Positions 46,283 through 55,715 are shown, counted from the first letter of the stretch. The stretch: DNA of 64,000 nucleotides from JAQBQH01 sp035607415 (GCA_035607415.1 DATNAQ010000123.1:1-64000); one strand, 5' to 3'. Notes: generated by a model not told the origin, from the letters alone. A program made the numbers and translations.

Positions 46283-47299
46283 ATGCGTCTGGCCGCCTTC
46301 GCGCTCCTCACCCTCACGCTCACTTCCGCCGTCGCCGACGCCGACCCGCAGACGTTGAGGCTCTCGACGATCGCGCCGGCCGGCACCGGCTGGGCGCGCG
46401 AGTTCTCGGCGTGGGCGCGCGACATCGAGGCGGGCACGCACGGCAACGTGCGCATCAAGATCTACTTCTCGGCCATCGGCGGCGACGAGTTCACCGTGCT
46501 CGATCGCATCAAGCGCGAGCAGCTCGACGGCGCCATCGGCTCCGAGTCGTGCGTGCGGCTGGCGCCTTCCTTGCGGGTGACGCGCATCTTCGGGCTGTTC
46601 CAGAGCCGCGAGGAGTCGTTCTACATCCTGACGCGCCTGATGCCGCGCATCGACTCCGAGTTCCTCAAGCACGGCTTCATCAACCTCGGCGAGGCGACGC
46701 TCGGCGCCGAGCTGTTGTTCACGCGCGAGCCGGTGCGCGACATGGCCGACCTGCGCAAGACGCTCCTGTGGGTGTGGGACGACGACGAGGCGCTCAAGCA
46801 GCAGGCGCCGGCGCTCGGGCTGCGTATCGTGGCCACGCCGCTCGAGGGCGGCGCGCGCGCCTACGACGATCGCAGCGTCGACGGCTTCATCGCGATCCCG
46901 ACGGCGGCGCTGGCGTTTCAGTGGTCGGCGCAGGCGAAGTATCTGACGCCGCTCGACCTCAGCTATCGCAACGGCTGCGTCTTCTTCGCCAGCCGCGCGT
47001 TCGACGCGCTGCCGCTCGAGTCACAGCGCTACGTGCGCGAGGCGACGGCGAAGCTGCGCCAGCGGCTCGACGATCTGACGGTGCGGCAGGACGCCGCGCT
47101 CGTCGGCGGGCTGTTCGCGCGGCAAGGCATGAAGACGGTGCCGGTGACGGAGCGCTTCCGGCTCGACTTCTTCTCCGAGGCGCGCGACATGCGCGAGCGC
47201 GTGGCCAGTCAGCTGGTGCCGCAGAAGCTGCTCGATGAAGTGCTCTCGTGGCTCGCCGATTATCGCGTCGAGCACCAGATGTCGCGCACGCAGCGTTGA
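46283..47299 (+). CDS. TRAP transporter DctP-type solute-binding protein
   Basis: 338 residues, signal peptide (LAAFALLTLTLTSAVADA). The DctP fold is recognised by LRLSTIAPAGTGWAREFSAWARDIE, GDEFTVLDRIKREQLDGAIGS and ATLGAELLFTREPVRDMADLRKT. No DctQ/DctM membrane genes are adjacent, so it is an orphan binding protein, perhaps with the permease elsewhere. Begins 30 bp after the SGNH gene. Confidence 0.88.
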   Translation: MRLAAFALLTLTLTSAVADADPQTLRLSTIAPAGTGWAREFSAWARDIEAGTHGNVRIKIYFSAIGGDEFTVLDRIKREQLDGAIGSESCVRLAPSLRVTRIFGLFQSREESFYILTRLMPRIDSEFLKHGFINLGEATLGAELLFTREPVRDMADLRKTLLWVWDDDEALKQQAPALGLRIVATPLEGGARAYDDRSVDGFIAIPTAALAFQWSAQAKYLTPLDLSYRNGCVFFASRAFDALPLESQRYVREATAKLRQRLDDLTVRQDAALVGGLFARQGMKTVPVTERFRLDFFSEARDMRERVASQLVPQKLLDEVLSWLADYRVEHQMSRTQR

Positions 47300-47382
47300 T
47301 CGCGACGCGGCGCTAACTCACCAGAAATGCGCGTTTCTCGACGGAGCGGGAACCCGCTGCCCACGACTGTCGTCTCTCCAGC

Positions 47383-49413
47383 ATGGCACGCACAACGCTT
47401 TTCATGCTGCTGGCGGCGGCGTGCTGTGGCGCGATCGGCTGCGCGCGGCAGGGCGCGGCGACCACGAATCCCGACGCGGGAATGGTGTTCCAGGTCGATC
47501 CGCCTCAGGTCTACGTCGCCAAGGTGAAGAACATCCTCGTCGGTCTGCCGCCGACGGACGACGAGATCGCGCAGGTGAGCGCGGATCCGAGCGCGCTCGG
47601 CGGGCTCATCGACGGCTGGATGCAGATGCCGGAGTACCAGGCGAAGATGATGGTCTTCTTTCAGCTCGCCTTTCAGCAGACGCAGATCACCACCGCCGAC
47701 TTCACCGACATGATCCCGCCGCAGGGGCTCGGCTTCGGCGGACAGATGCCGGCGCTCCTGCAGAACGTCAAGGAGAGCTTCGCGCGCACGGTGCTGGCGC
47801 TCACGAAGGCGGGGCGGCCGATCACCGACGCGTTCACCACCAAGCAGCTCATGATGACGCCGGCGCTGATGGAGCTGTACGCGTTCCTCGACACGCGCCA
47901 CGTCGACGACAACGCGGCCATCTCGGACGCGTTCACCAAGGCCAATCCGACGCTGACGATCACGCTCGAGGCCGCGGCAGGGCCGATCGCGATCACGGAC
48001 ACGCTCGATCCGACGAGCGCGAATTACATGCACTGGTACAACCCGAACGTCGGCAAGCTGACGAACTATCCCGACCAGGCGTGCAACACCGATCCGATCG
48101 TGCTGCCGCCCGATTCGTACACGCTGCACACGCTGCTCTACGGCGCGGTGTTCAACCACAGGCTGGCGGGCTCGAAGACGACCGCCTGCCAGACGCAGGT
48201 GACCACCGGGTTCCAGATGGCGGCGACCGATTTTTCGACGTGGAAGATGGTGACGATCCGTCCGCCGGCGGCGGGCGAGGCGACCACGAAGTTCTACGAT
48301 CTGCCGACGCTGCGCACGGCCAGCGAGCTCGTGGTCGGCACGCCGCGGCCCGGCTTCTTCACGACGCCGGCGTTCGGCGCCAACTGGCCGACCAACACGT
48401 CGAACCAGATGCGCGTGACGGTGAATCAGTCGCTCATCGTCGCCACCGGCATGGCGGTCGATGGCAACGACACGACGTCGCCGAAGACGACGCCGGGGCT
48501 CGACGCGGCGCACTCGACGCCGGGCAGCCCGTGCTTCGGCTGCCATCAGCTGCTCGATCCGACGCGCTCGATCCTGCAGAGCACGTATTCCTACTATTAC
48601 TATCCGCAGTCGGATCCGGCGATGCAGGCGGAGAAGGGCCTGTTCGCGTTCCAGGGCGTGATCACGCCGGTCAATACGATCGACGACTTCGCGTCGACGC
48701 TGGCGACGCATCCGGCGGTGCCGACGGCGTGGGCGCAGAAGCTGTGCTACTGGGTCAACTCGTCGGCGTGCGCGAGCGACGATCCCGAATTCCAGCGCGT
48801 GGTCGGCGTGTTCAAGGATTCGGGGCTGTCGTGGAACGCGCTCGTGCGCGAGCTTCTGACGTCGGCGATCGTGACCAACACGGCGGCGACGCGCACGGCG
48901 GCGGAGAACGGGCAGGTGGTGGCGGTGTCACGGCGCGATCATCTGTGCGCGGCGCTCGACAATCGGCTCGGGCTCGTCGACATCTGCGGGCTCGACGCCG
49001 TCAACGCGAAGAAGGCGACGGTGGTGTCGGCGATCGCCGGCGGGCTGCCGTCGGACGGCTACGGGCGCGGCTCGCCGATCCCGGTCTTGCCCAATCAGCC
49101 GTCGCTGTTCTATCGCGCGGGGCTGGAGAACATCTGCGAGGCGGTGGCGGGCATGGTCATCGACGGCAAGCCGACCGCGCAGCAGCCGAACGTGAAGGGG
49201 TGGTCGTCGTCGTCGCCGGACGCGGCCATCGCCGGCTTCGTCTCGACGGTGATGGCGCTGACGTCGTCCGATCCGCGCAGCGCGGGCGCGACGCAGATCC
49301 TGACGCAGCACTTCCAGGCGGCCGAGGCGCAGGGCGTCTCGGCGTCGGACGCGCTCAAGTCGACCTTCGTGGCGGCGTGCTTGTCGCCGACGTCGATCGG
49401 GATCGGGTTGTGA
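47383..49413 (+). CDS. DUF1592/DUF1588-like secreted protein with CxxCH motif
   Basis: 676 residues. Signal peptide ending AAACCGAIGC, so a possible lipoprotein. Central segment STPGSPCFGCHQLLDPTRS carries CxxCH (a haem-c-type motif) followed by the LDP motif; later regions resemble DUF1588/1585. In planctomycetes and myxobacteria, such genes sit directly before DUF1501/DUF1552 genes, as here (12 bp gap). Function is unproven; CxxCH suggests a c-type haem. N-terminal half has DUF1592-like character. Confidence 0.78.
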   Translation: MARTTLFMLLAAACCGAIGCARQGAATTNPDAGMVFQVDPPQVYVAKVKNILVGLPPTDDEIAQVSADPSALGGLIDGWMQMPEYQAKMMVFFQLAFQQTQITTADFTDMIPPQGLGFGGQMPALLQNVKESFARTVLALTKAGRPITDAFTTKQLMMTPALMELYAFLDTRHVDDNAAISDAFTKANPTLTITLEAAAGPIAITDTLDPTSANYMHWYNPNVGKLTNYPDQACNTDPIVLPPDSYTLHTLLYGAVFNHRLAGSKTTACQTQVTTGFQMAATDFSTWKMVTIRPPAAGEATTKFYDLPTLRTASELVVGTPRPGFFTTPAFGANWPTNTSNQMRVTVNQSLIVATGMAVDGNDTTSPKTTPGLDAAHSTPGSPCFGCHQLLDPTRSILQSTYSYYYYPQSDPAMQAEKGLFAFQGVITPVNTIDDFASTLATHPAVPTAWAQKLCYWVNSSACASDDPEFQRVVGVFKDSGLSWNALVRELLTSAIVTNTAATRTAAENGQVVAVSRRDHLCAALDNRLGLVDICGLDAVNAKKATVVSAIAGGLPSDGYGRGSPIPVLPNQPSLFYRAGLENICEAVAGMVIDGKPTAQQPNVKGWSSSSPDAAIAGFVSTVMALTSSDPRSAGATQILTQHFQAAEAQGVSASDALKSTFVAACLSPTSIGIGL

Positions 49414-49424
49414 GGAGGATGGCC

Positions 49425-50741
49425 ATGAAGATCAGTCGTCGAGAGGCTCTCATGTCCGCGCTGTTCGGCGCCGGCTATGTCGGGCTGCGCGCGCTGGCGA
49501 CCGGGCTGCCCGCGACCTTCCTCTTGAATCCACGGCGGGCGCTCGCCGCCGTCGGCACGGGCGCGTGCGCGGATCCGACCAAGGCGCAGTACGTGATCCT
49601 GGCGACGTCGGGCAACGGCGATCCGATCAACGCCAATGTGCCCGGCACCTACGACGACAAGAACATCACGCACAGCCTCGACCCGCAGATGGCGGCGACG
49701 AAGCTGACGATCGCGGGGCAGCCGCTCACCGCGGCGGCGCCGTGGGCGACGCTGCCGCAGAGCGTCCTCGATCGCACGGCCTTCTTTCACCTGATGACGA
49801 ACACGCCGGTGCATCCCAAGGAGACCGACGTGCTCAAGCTGATGGGCGCGACCACGCAGGCGGAGATGCTGCCGTCGGTGCTGGCCAAGCAGCTGGCGCC
49901 GTGCCTGGGCACGGTGCAGACGCAGCCGATCACGATCGGCGCGACGTCGCCGTCGGAGGGGCTGATGTTCGGCGGGCAGGCGCTGCCGATCATTCCGCCG
50001 CTGTCGCTCAAGGACACGCTGGCGTCGACGCCGGGGCCGCTGACGAACCTGCAGGCGCTGCGCGATCAGACGCTCAATCAGCTCAACGACCTCTACAAAA
50101 ACGGGGCGAGCCAGGCGCAGCGCGCCTACATCGACGCGCTGGTCACGTCGCAGAAGCAGATCCGCAACATCAACCAGGACCTGCTCGCGCAGCTGTCGTC
50201 GATCAGCGACAACACGATCACGTCGCAGATCACGGCGGCGCTGGCGCTGGTTCAGATGAAGGTCACGCCGGTGGTCGCGATCCACATTCCGTTCGGCGGC
50301 GACAACCACCACGACGCGGCGCTGGCCACCGAGACCGCGCAGACCGTCTCCGGCGTCGCGGCGATCGGCAGCCTCATGGCCGGCCTCGCGTCGGCCTCGT
50401 TGCAGGATCAGGTCAGCTTCGTCTCGCTCAACGTCTTCGGCCGCACCCTCGGCCCCGCCAACACCGATGGGCGCCAGCACAACCAGAACCACCAGGTCTC
50501 GATCGCCATCGGCAAGCCGTTCAAAGGCGGCGTCATCGGCGCCATCGCCCCGGTGCAGGGCGACTACGGCGCGCTCCCCATCGACTCCAAGACCGGGCAG
50601 GGCACGGCCGGCGGCGACATCGCCGCCATCGACACGCTCGCCTCCTTCGGCAAAACCACGCTCGCCGCCGTCGGCGTCGACCCCGCCACCATCAACTCCG
50701 TCATCACCTCCGGCACCATCATCTCCGGCGCCCTCACCTGA
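49425..50741 (+). CDS. DUF1501/DUF1552-like secreted protein
   Basis: 438 residues from ATG 49425 (GGAGG six bases upstream; another ATG two codons earlier is too close to it). Tat-like signal: RREALMSALFGAGYVGLRAL. Body has YVILATSGNGDPINANVPGTYDD, HLMTNTPVHPKE, IHIPFGGDNHHDAA and TDGRQHNQNHQ, features of the DUF1501/DUF1552 family (sulfatase-like fold). It is paired with the upstream DUF1588-like gene. Function unknown. Confidence 0.8.
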   Translation: MKISRREALMSALFGAGYVGLRALATGLPATFLLNPRRALAAVGTGACADPTKAQYVILATSGNGDPINANVPGTYDDKNITHSLDPQMAATKLTIAGQPLTAAAPWATLPQSVLDRTAFFHLMTNTPVHPKETDVLKLMGATTQAEMLPSVLAKQLAPCLGTVQTQPITIGATSPSEGLMFGGQALPIIPPLSLKDTLASTPGPLTNLQALRDQTLNQLNDLYKNGASQAQRAYIDALVTSQKQIRNINQDLLAQLSSISDNTITSQITAALALVQMKVTPVVAIHIPFGGDNHHDAALATETAQTVSGVAAIGSLMAGLASASLQDQVSFVSLNVFGRTLGPANTDGRQHNQNHQVSIAIGKPFKGGVIGAIAPVQGDYGALPIDSKTGQGTAGGDIAAIDTLASFGKTTLAAVGVDPATINSVITSGTIISGALT

Positions 50742-50834
50742 TCCCTTCCCCCTCTGAGTAAGAGAAGGTGCTTCGCGCGCTCGCACGCGCGATCACGCTC
50801 TTCGGCGCCCCAGAACGCGTCACGTGTGCAAAGA

Positions 50835-50960
50835 GCGGACGCGTCGAGGTGTTGTGCCGCGGCGAGTTCCGCAGCCCGCCAGCACGGAGGCCGAATCGAG
50901 CACGGCGTTGCGGCGGGCGAGGACTGTTTGAGCCGCGGCACAACACCTCGACGCGTCCGC
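50835..50960. repeat. Large palindromic hairpin (29-bp perfect inverted repeat)
   Basis: Two arms of 29 bp (50835-50863 and 50932-50960) are perfect reverse complements, separated by 68 bp. The loop itself holds a further stem (GCCCGCC at 50874-50880 with GGCGGGC at 50912-50918). It lies between the converging DUF1501-like gene and the acyl-CoA synthetase gene. It looks like an intergenic palindromic repeat or a structured RNA/terminator; a family copy elsewhere in the genome is expected if it is a repeat element. Confidence 0.75.
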
Positions 50961-50993
50961 GGCGTCGGCGCAGGCACCCCGTGAGCAGCGCGC

Positions 50994-52604
50994 CTATTCG
51001 ATCGTCAGCTCGTCCTTGGCGTACCGAGCGCGCAACACCTTCTTGTCGAACTTGCCGACGCTGGTCTTGGGCACTTCGGGGATGAAGGTCCAGCGCTCGG
51101 GGAGCCACCAGCGGGCGACGTGCGGCTCGAGGTGCGTGCGCAGCGCCGTGGGATCGATGGCGGCGCCGGCCTTGCGGACGACGCACGCGAGCGGGCGTTC
51201 GCCCCATTTTTCGTCGGGCACGCCGATGACGGCGGCTTCGGCGACGGCGGGGTGCGCCATCAGGAGGTTCTCCAGCGCCACCGACGAGATCCATTCGCCG
51301 CCCGACTTGATGACGTCCTTGGCGCGATCGGTGATGCGGATGAACCCCGAGGCCTCGACGGTGCCCACGTCGCCGGTGCGCAGCCAGCCGTCGTGAAACT
51401 TCTCGGGCGTGGGATCGCCGTAGTAGCCGGCGGTGACCCACGGGCCGCGCACCTCGATCTCGCCTTCGGCCTTGCCGTCCCACGGCTGCTCGGCGCCGCG
51501 GTCGTCGCAGAGGCGCAGCTCGACGCCGGGCAGGATGCGGCCCGACATCGTTCGGTACTGCACCGACGAGCGGCCGTCGCCGCGCTTGGGCGGCACCGAG
51601 AGCGCCGCCAGCGGCGAGGTCTCGGTCATGCCCCAGCCCTGGTAGATGGGCACGCCGAAGCGCGTGTCGAAGGCGGCGATGAGCGCCTCGGGGACGGCCG
51701 AGCCGCCGCACAAGATCGCGCGCAGCGACGAGAGGTCGACCGGGTTCGACTCGCCGTAGGCGAGCATGTCGCGGAACAGCGTCGGCACGCCCGCCATCAC
51801 CGTCGGGCGCGTGGTGGTGAGGAGGCGGCAGATGCCGGCGGCGGTGGCGAAGCGCGAGGGCAGGACGAGGTCGGCGCCGGTCATCCACGCGGCGTAGGGC
51901 AGGCCCCACGCGTTGGCGTGGAACATGGGGACGATCGGCAGGATCGTGTCGCGCTCGCAGATGCCGAGCGCGTTGCCCATCGACTGCGCCATCGTGTGCA
52001 GGTAGGTCGAGCGGTGGCTGTAGACGACGCCCTTGGGCTGGCCGGTGGTGCCGCTCGTGTAGCACATGGCGGCGGCGGCGTTTTCGTCGAGCGCGGGCCA
52101 GTCGAAGGCGGGCGGCGCGGCGGCGACGAGATCGCCGTAGCCGAGGACGCCGTCGCCGAGCGGCGTCGCGTCGCCGTTGCCGACGACGACGAAGCGCTCG
52201 GGCTTGTGCGTGAGCAGCGGCAGCGTGCGCGCCAGCGCCGGAACGAGATCGGCGTCGACGAGGATCACCTTGTCCGCGGCGTGGCTGATGATGTACGCGA
52301 CCTCGGCGGGCGCCAGCCGGATGTTGAGCGTGTGCAGCACCGCGCCCATCGACGGCACCGCGAGGTAGGCCTCGAGGTGCGCCTGCGAGTTCCACATGAA
52401 CGTCGCGACGCGATCGCCCGGGCGCACGCCGAGGCGCGCGAGCGCGGCGGCCAGGCGCGTGGCCCGCTCCGCCACGTCGGAGAAGCGCGCGCGCGCGACG
52501 CCGTCCTCGGTGAGCGTGACGATCTCGCTGTCGCCGTAGGCCGCGCGGCCGTGGCGGAAGATGCTGGCGATGGTCAGCGGGAACGACTGCATCGTGCTCT
52601 GCAT
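50994..52604 (-). CDS. Long-chain fatty-acid-CoA ligase (AMP-binding)
   Basis: 536 residues, GGGAGG six bases before the ATG. Complete A3 motif YTSGTTGQPKG, MFHANAWG, GWGMTETSP (A5), and LRTGDVG...ITDRAKDVIKSGGEWIS with the A8 hinge, ending KTSVGKFDKKVLR with the catalytic Lys (A10). Activates a fatty or aryl acid to the acyl-CoA. The only complete adenylate-forming enzyme in the window (compare the degenerate one at 10942). Confidence 0.95.
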   Translation of the reverse strand: MQSTMQSFPLTIASIFRHGRAAYGDSEIVTLTEDGVARARFSDVAERATRLAAALARLGVRPGDRVATFMWNSQAHLEAYLAVPSMGAVLHTLNIRLAPAEVAYIISHAADKVILVDADLVPALARTLPLLTHKPERFVVVGNGDATPLGDGVLGYGDLVAAAPPAFDWPALDENAAAAMCYTSGTTGQPKGVVYSHRSTYLHTMAQSMGNALGICERDTILPIVPMFHANAWGLPYAAWMTGADLVLPSRFATAAGICRLLTTTRPTVMAGVPTLFRDMLAYGESNPVDLSSLRAILCGGSAVPEALIAAFDTRFGVPIYQGWGMTETSPLAALSVPPKRGDGRSSVQYRTMSGRILPGVELRLCDDRGAEQPWDGKAEGEIEVRGPWVTAGYYGDPTPEKFHDGWLRTGDVGTVEASGFIRITDRAKDVIKSGGEWISSVALENLLMAHPAVAEAAVIGVPDEKWGERPLACVVRKAGAAIDPTALRTHLEPHVARWWLPERWTFIPEVPKTSVGKFDKKVLRARYAKDELTIE

Positions 52605-52630
52605 CGGCGCCTCCCTGTGACGGCGCGGAC

Positions 52631-52984
52631 ATGATACGCGATCTCGCGTATGCTGGGAGCGTGCACGCGCTCGTCGGCATCGTCGCCGTGGTGATGGCGT
52701 GCGGCTGCGACCTCGACGACACGGCAGCCCCGAGCCCGCCGCCGAGCCCGGCGGCGACGGCGCGCGCCAAGGCCGCCGCGACGGCGAGGGCGAGCCAGGA
52801 GTGCCGCGACACCTGCGAGCAGACCAATCTCCTCGCCGGCGGCGGCGACGACGCCTTGCGCGCTTGTCGTGACCGCTGCGACGCGCGCTTCGGCAATGCC
52901 GCGCCGCCGCACGAGGTGCCGACGAAGATCATCCAGGGCAAGCCGGTGCACGCGCCGCCGCTGGTCAAGCCGATCGTGAGGTGA
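52631..52984 (+). CDS. Hypothetical lipoprotein
   Basis: 117 residues. Hydrophobic N-terminus with CGC after VAVVMA (lipobox), then a Pro/Ala-rich linker, then a short four-Cys helical segment (ECRDTCEQTN...RACRDRCDAR) with paired CxxxC spacing, likely a two-disulphide helical hairpin. It ends 2 bp before the P450 gene start. Function unknown. Confidence 0.65.
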   Translation: MIRDLAYAGSVHALVGIVAVVMACGCDLDDTAAPSPPPSPAATARAKAAATARASQECRDTCEQTNLLAGGGDDALRACRDRCDARFGNAAPPHEVPTKIIQGKPVHAPPLVKPIVR

Positions 52985-52986
52985 TC

Positions 52987-53967
52987 ATGAGCCTCTTCAC
53001 CGACGACATGCGCCGCGACCCGTTCCCCACCTACGACGCCCTGCGGCCGCGCTCGCCGGTGCACGTGCCCATCGGCGACCTGTGGATGATCCTCGATTAC
53101 GACGGGGTCGAGCGCGCGCTCCGCGATCACGAGTCGTTCGGCAGCGACGTGGCGCCCGCGCGCGGCGTGCGCTTCGGGTGGCTGCTGTTCCTGGATCCGC
53201 CGCGCCACACCAAGCTGCGCGCGCTCCTCGGCAAGGCGTTCACACCGCGCTCGGTGGCGGCGCTCGAGCCGCGCATCCGCGACCTGGCGCGCGCAATGCT
53301 GGCGCCGCTGCTGTCGCGCGGAACGATGGACATGGCGTCCGACTTCGCCGTGCCGCTGCCGATGATGGTGATCGCCGAGATGCTCGGGCTCCCCGTCGAG
53401 GAGTGGCCGCGGCTGCATCGCTGGAGCGAGGCCATCATCAACCTCGGCGCCACCATCGCCGGCAACGCCGCCGAGGCGGACGCGGCGTCGCGCGCGTTCC
53501 TCGCGGCCAACGACGAGATGACCGCCTACCTCGGCGAGCACACGGCGCGGCGGCGGTCTGGACCGCGCGACGACCTCATCGGGCGAGCTCGCGCGCATGC
53601 AGCGCGAGCCGGCGCTGTTGCCGTCGGCGATCGAGGAGGTGCTGCGCCATCGCTCGCCGGCGCAGACGACGTTTCGCGTCACGCGGCGGCCGATCGAGCA
53701 CGGCGGGCGGACCATCCCCGCCGGCAAATTCGTGCTCGTGATGATCGGCGCGGCCAACCGCGATCCGGCATCCACTTTTGCATCGGCGCGCCGCTGTCCC
53801 GCCTCGAGGCGCGCGTCGCGCTCGGCGAGCTGCTACCGACGCTGCGCGAGCTCGAGCGCGCCAGCGACGAGCCGTGGCAGCCGCGCGCGGCCTTTCAGGT
53901 GCACGGCCCGACGTCGCTGCCGATCCGCTTCGCTCCGGCAGCGCTCACCGACGCCACGTCGCGTTGA
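52987..53967 (+). pseudogene. Cytochrome P450, broken by two internal deletions
   Basis: The N-terminal half (RDPFPTYDALR..., FLDPPRHTKLRALLGKAFTP) and the end (GIHFCIGAPLSRLEARVAL with the haem Cys) are read in one frame; the middle (REPALLPSAIEEVLRHRSPAQTTFRVTRRP...KFVLVMIGAANRDP) is in another. At the first joint (near 53580) the I-helix oxygen-binding segment (AGxET) is missing, about 50 residues. At the second (near 53772) the stretch before the haem loop (FPDPDRFD...FGHG) is gone. GGC/CCGGC microhomology is visible at the second joint. No functional P450 can be made. Assembly error is the alternative. Confidence 0.85.
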
Positions 53968-54060
53968 AAATGTGGTTGCGCGTCGATGTCAGACGTGGTG
54001 ACGATCCGTCCGCTCGTCCGGGTCGTATGTAGTCCAACCGTAAACCCACTGGAGGGGAAC

Positions 54061-54327
54061 ATGACGGTCAAGGGAGCAATGGTAGCAGCGGCGGTGGCAG
54101 GGCTCTTCGCGGCAGGAACCCCCGCGGTCGTGCAGGCCAAGGGCAGCAAGAAGGTGAGCTGCACCGGCGTCAACAGCTGCAAGGGCAAGGGCGCTTGCAA
54201 GTCGGCGACGAACGACTGCAAGGGCAAGAACGACTGCAAGGGCAAGGGCTGGACGAAGATGAGCGAGAAGGACTGCACCGCCAAGGGCGGCACCGTCGCC
54301 ACCGAAGAGGCGGGCGAGAAGAAGTAG
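54061..54327 (+). CDS. bufA2: BufA2-like bufferin-type copper-binding peptide precursor
   Basis: 88 residues, GGAGGGG before the ATG, then signal peptide (MVAAAVAGLFAAGTPAVVQA). The mature part is KGSKKVSCTGVNSCKGKGACKSATND and C-K-G-K repeats, six Cys in all, ending WTKMSEKDCTAKGG, the BufA2/DUF2282-related bufferin pattern. Bufferins are copper-buffering RiPPs modified by BufB (DUF692) with BufC. No bufB or bufC gene is adjacent here, so the partner must lie elsewhere or be absent. Convergent with a DoxX gene. Confidence 0.8.
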   Translation: MTVKGAMVAAAVAGLFAAGTPAVVQAKGSKKVSCTGVNSCKGKGACKSATNDCKGKNDCKGKGWTKMSEKDCTAKGGTVATEEAGEKK

Positions 54328-54342
54328 CCCGCAGGGACTCGG

Positions 54343-54831
54343 CTAGGCGTCGCGGTCGCGATCGCGGCCGTCGACGAGCAGGCCGAGCTTCTTTCCGATC
54401 ACGTAGTCGAGCGACACCTTCCCCGCACCGCGCACGCCCAGCCACAAGAACATCACCGCGTAGGCCACTTCGTCGAAGCCGAAGAAGTCGGTCCAATCTT
54501 CGATCTTCGACCATTTCGCCGAGGCGATCGCCACGCACATCACGATGATGAGCGGCACCGACGCGATGCGCGTGCCGAGGCCGACGAGGATCAAGCAACC
54601 ACCGAAGAATTCGGTGCACGACGCCAGCACCGCGTTGAAGTGCGGGAACGGGATGTGCCAGCCGGCGAAGTTCTCGGTCGTGCTCTTCAGGTCGCTGAGC
54701 TTGCCCCAGCCCGACTGGATGAACACGACGCCGAGCACGAGGCGCGCGGCCAGCGGCGGCAGCCAGTGCAGCCGGGAGACGACGGTGCGGATGAGGTTGC
54801 GAACGGCGACGATCGGCTTTGGAAGGTCCAT
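54343..54831 (-). CDS. DoxX family membrane protein
   Basis: 162 residues with four membrane helices (LVLGVVFIQSGWGKL, FFGGCLILVGLGTRI, VPLIIVMCVAIASA, AYAVMFLWLGVRGAG), the DoxX fold. DoxX proteins are common in bufferin loci, so the neighbouring bufferin-like gene on the other strand may be functionally linked. ATG at 54831; the frame is open much further upstream, but that part is not coding-like. Confidence 0.88.
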   Translation of the reverse strand: MDLPKPIVAVRNLIRTVVSRLHWLPPLAARLVLGVVFIQSGWGKLSDLKSTTENFAGWHIPFPHFNAVLASCTEFFGGCLILVGLGTRIASVPLIIVMCVAIASAKWSKIEDWTDFFGFDEVAYAVMFLWLGVRGAGKVSLDYVIGKKLGLLVDGRDRDRDA

Positions 54832-54878
54832 GTTCCCCTCTACGCCGCACCCGCGGCCCCGGTTACGCCCGGGGCATC

Positions 54879-55715
54879 TTACTTCAGGATGAAGCCGCGA
54901 TGGGTGATGCAGCTGCCGCCGCGATCGTCGTGGCCGACGATCCACAAATCGATGGCGCCGCCCTCGCTCGGCAGATCGCGATCGATGGTCCACTTCTGGA
55001 CGCTGGTGCCGCCGACGGGCGTGTCGGGGAAGGTGCCGGCGGTGGCGAACCATTGCGTGATCTCGCGCTCGAACACCGTCGGCTTCGACGAGTCGGGGAT
55101 GGCGTACTCCTCGCCGCTGGCGGTGTAGTGCGGGTAGAGCGCCCACATCTGTCCGTCGTGCGCGTCGTTGACGATGCCGTCGTCGGGCAAGGGATCGACC
55201 GAAGCGAACGACGGATTCTCGTTGGGCGCGCAGTGCGGGTGTGGATAGGGCGGGTCGAGCGTGCAGCCCTCGGGGATCAGCTCGGGCACGCGGATGCGCA
55301 GGCGATAGATCGCGTCGACGGAGTCGGGCCCGTCGACGACGTGAGCGACGATCGGCAGGTAGACGCCGTAGGTGGCGTCGGGCGGGCCGAGGTTCGACGA
55401 GTCGACGTCGGGGATGGTGACGGGCAGCGTGAGGCCGCTGCCGAGGCCGACCAGGCCGTTGCCGCTGCCGTCGGTGCAGCCGGCGTTGGCCACGCCGTCC
55501 GACGGCAACAGGCAGGCGCTCCAGGTGACGTCGATGGTGCCGCCCTTGGTGTCGGCGACCCACGCCGTCAGCATGGTCTGCTGGCCGGGCTCGACCTCGG
55601 GCGGCTCGGCCTGCACGCCGAGCACGCGCAGCCCCTGAACCAGCCCGGCGGCGCCGAGATCGGGCACGCCGCAGCCGGCGACGGCAAGCGCCAGAGCGAT
55701 CGTATGCGCGCGCAT
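54879..55715 (-). CDS. Lipoprotein coupled to a TonB receptor
   Basis: 278 residues from the ATG overlapping the receptor stop (TGATG). Signal peptide ends AVAGC (lipobox). Mature part is a beta-rich protein with Ig-like strands (EVEPGQQTMLTAWVADTKGG, LPVTIPDVDSSNLG, YLPIVAHVVDGPD) and Cys residues. It resembles the secreted partner of a TonB system, as in SusD-like pairs, but no SusD sequence similarity is claimed. Confidence 0.72.
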   Translation of the reverse strand: MRAHTIALALAVAGCGVPDLGAAGLVQGLRVLGVQAEPPEVEPGQQTMLTAWVADTKGGTIDVTWSACLLPSDGVANAGCTDGSGNGLVGLGSGLTLPVTIPDVDSSNLGPPDATYGVYLPIVAHVVDGPDSVDAIYRLRIRVPELIPEGCTLDPPYPHPHCAPNENPSFASVDPLPDDGIVNDAHDGQMWALYPHYTASGEEYAIPDSSKPTVFEREITQWFATAGTFPDTPVGGTSVQKWTIDRDLPSEGGAIDLWIVGHDDRGGSCITHRGFILK

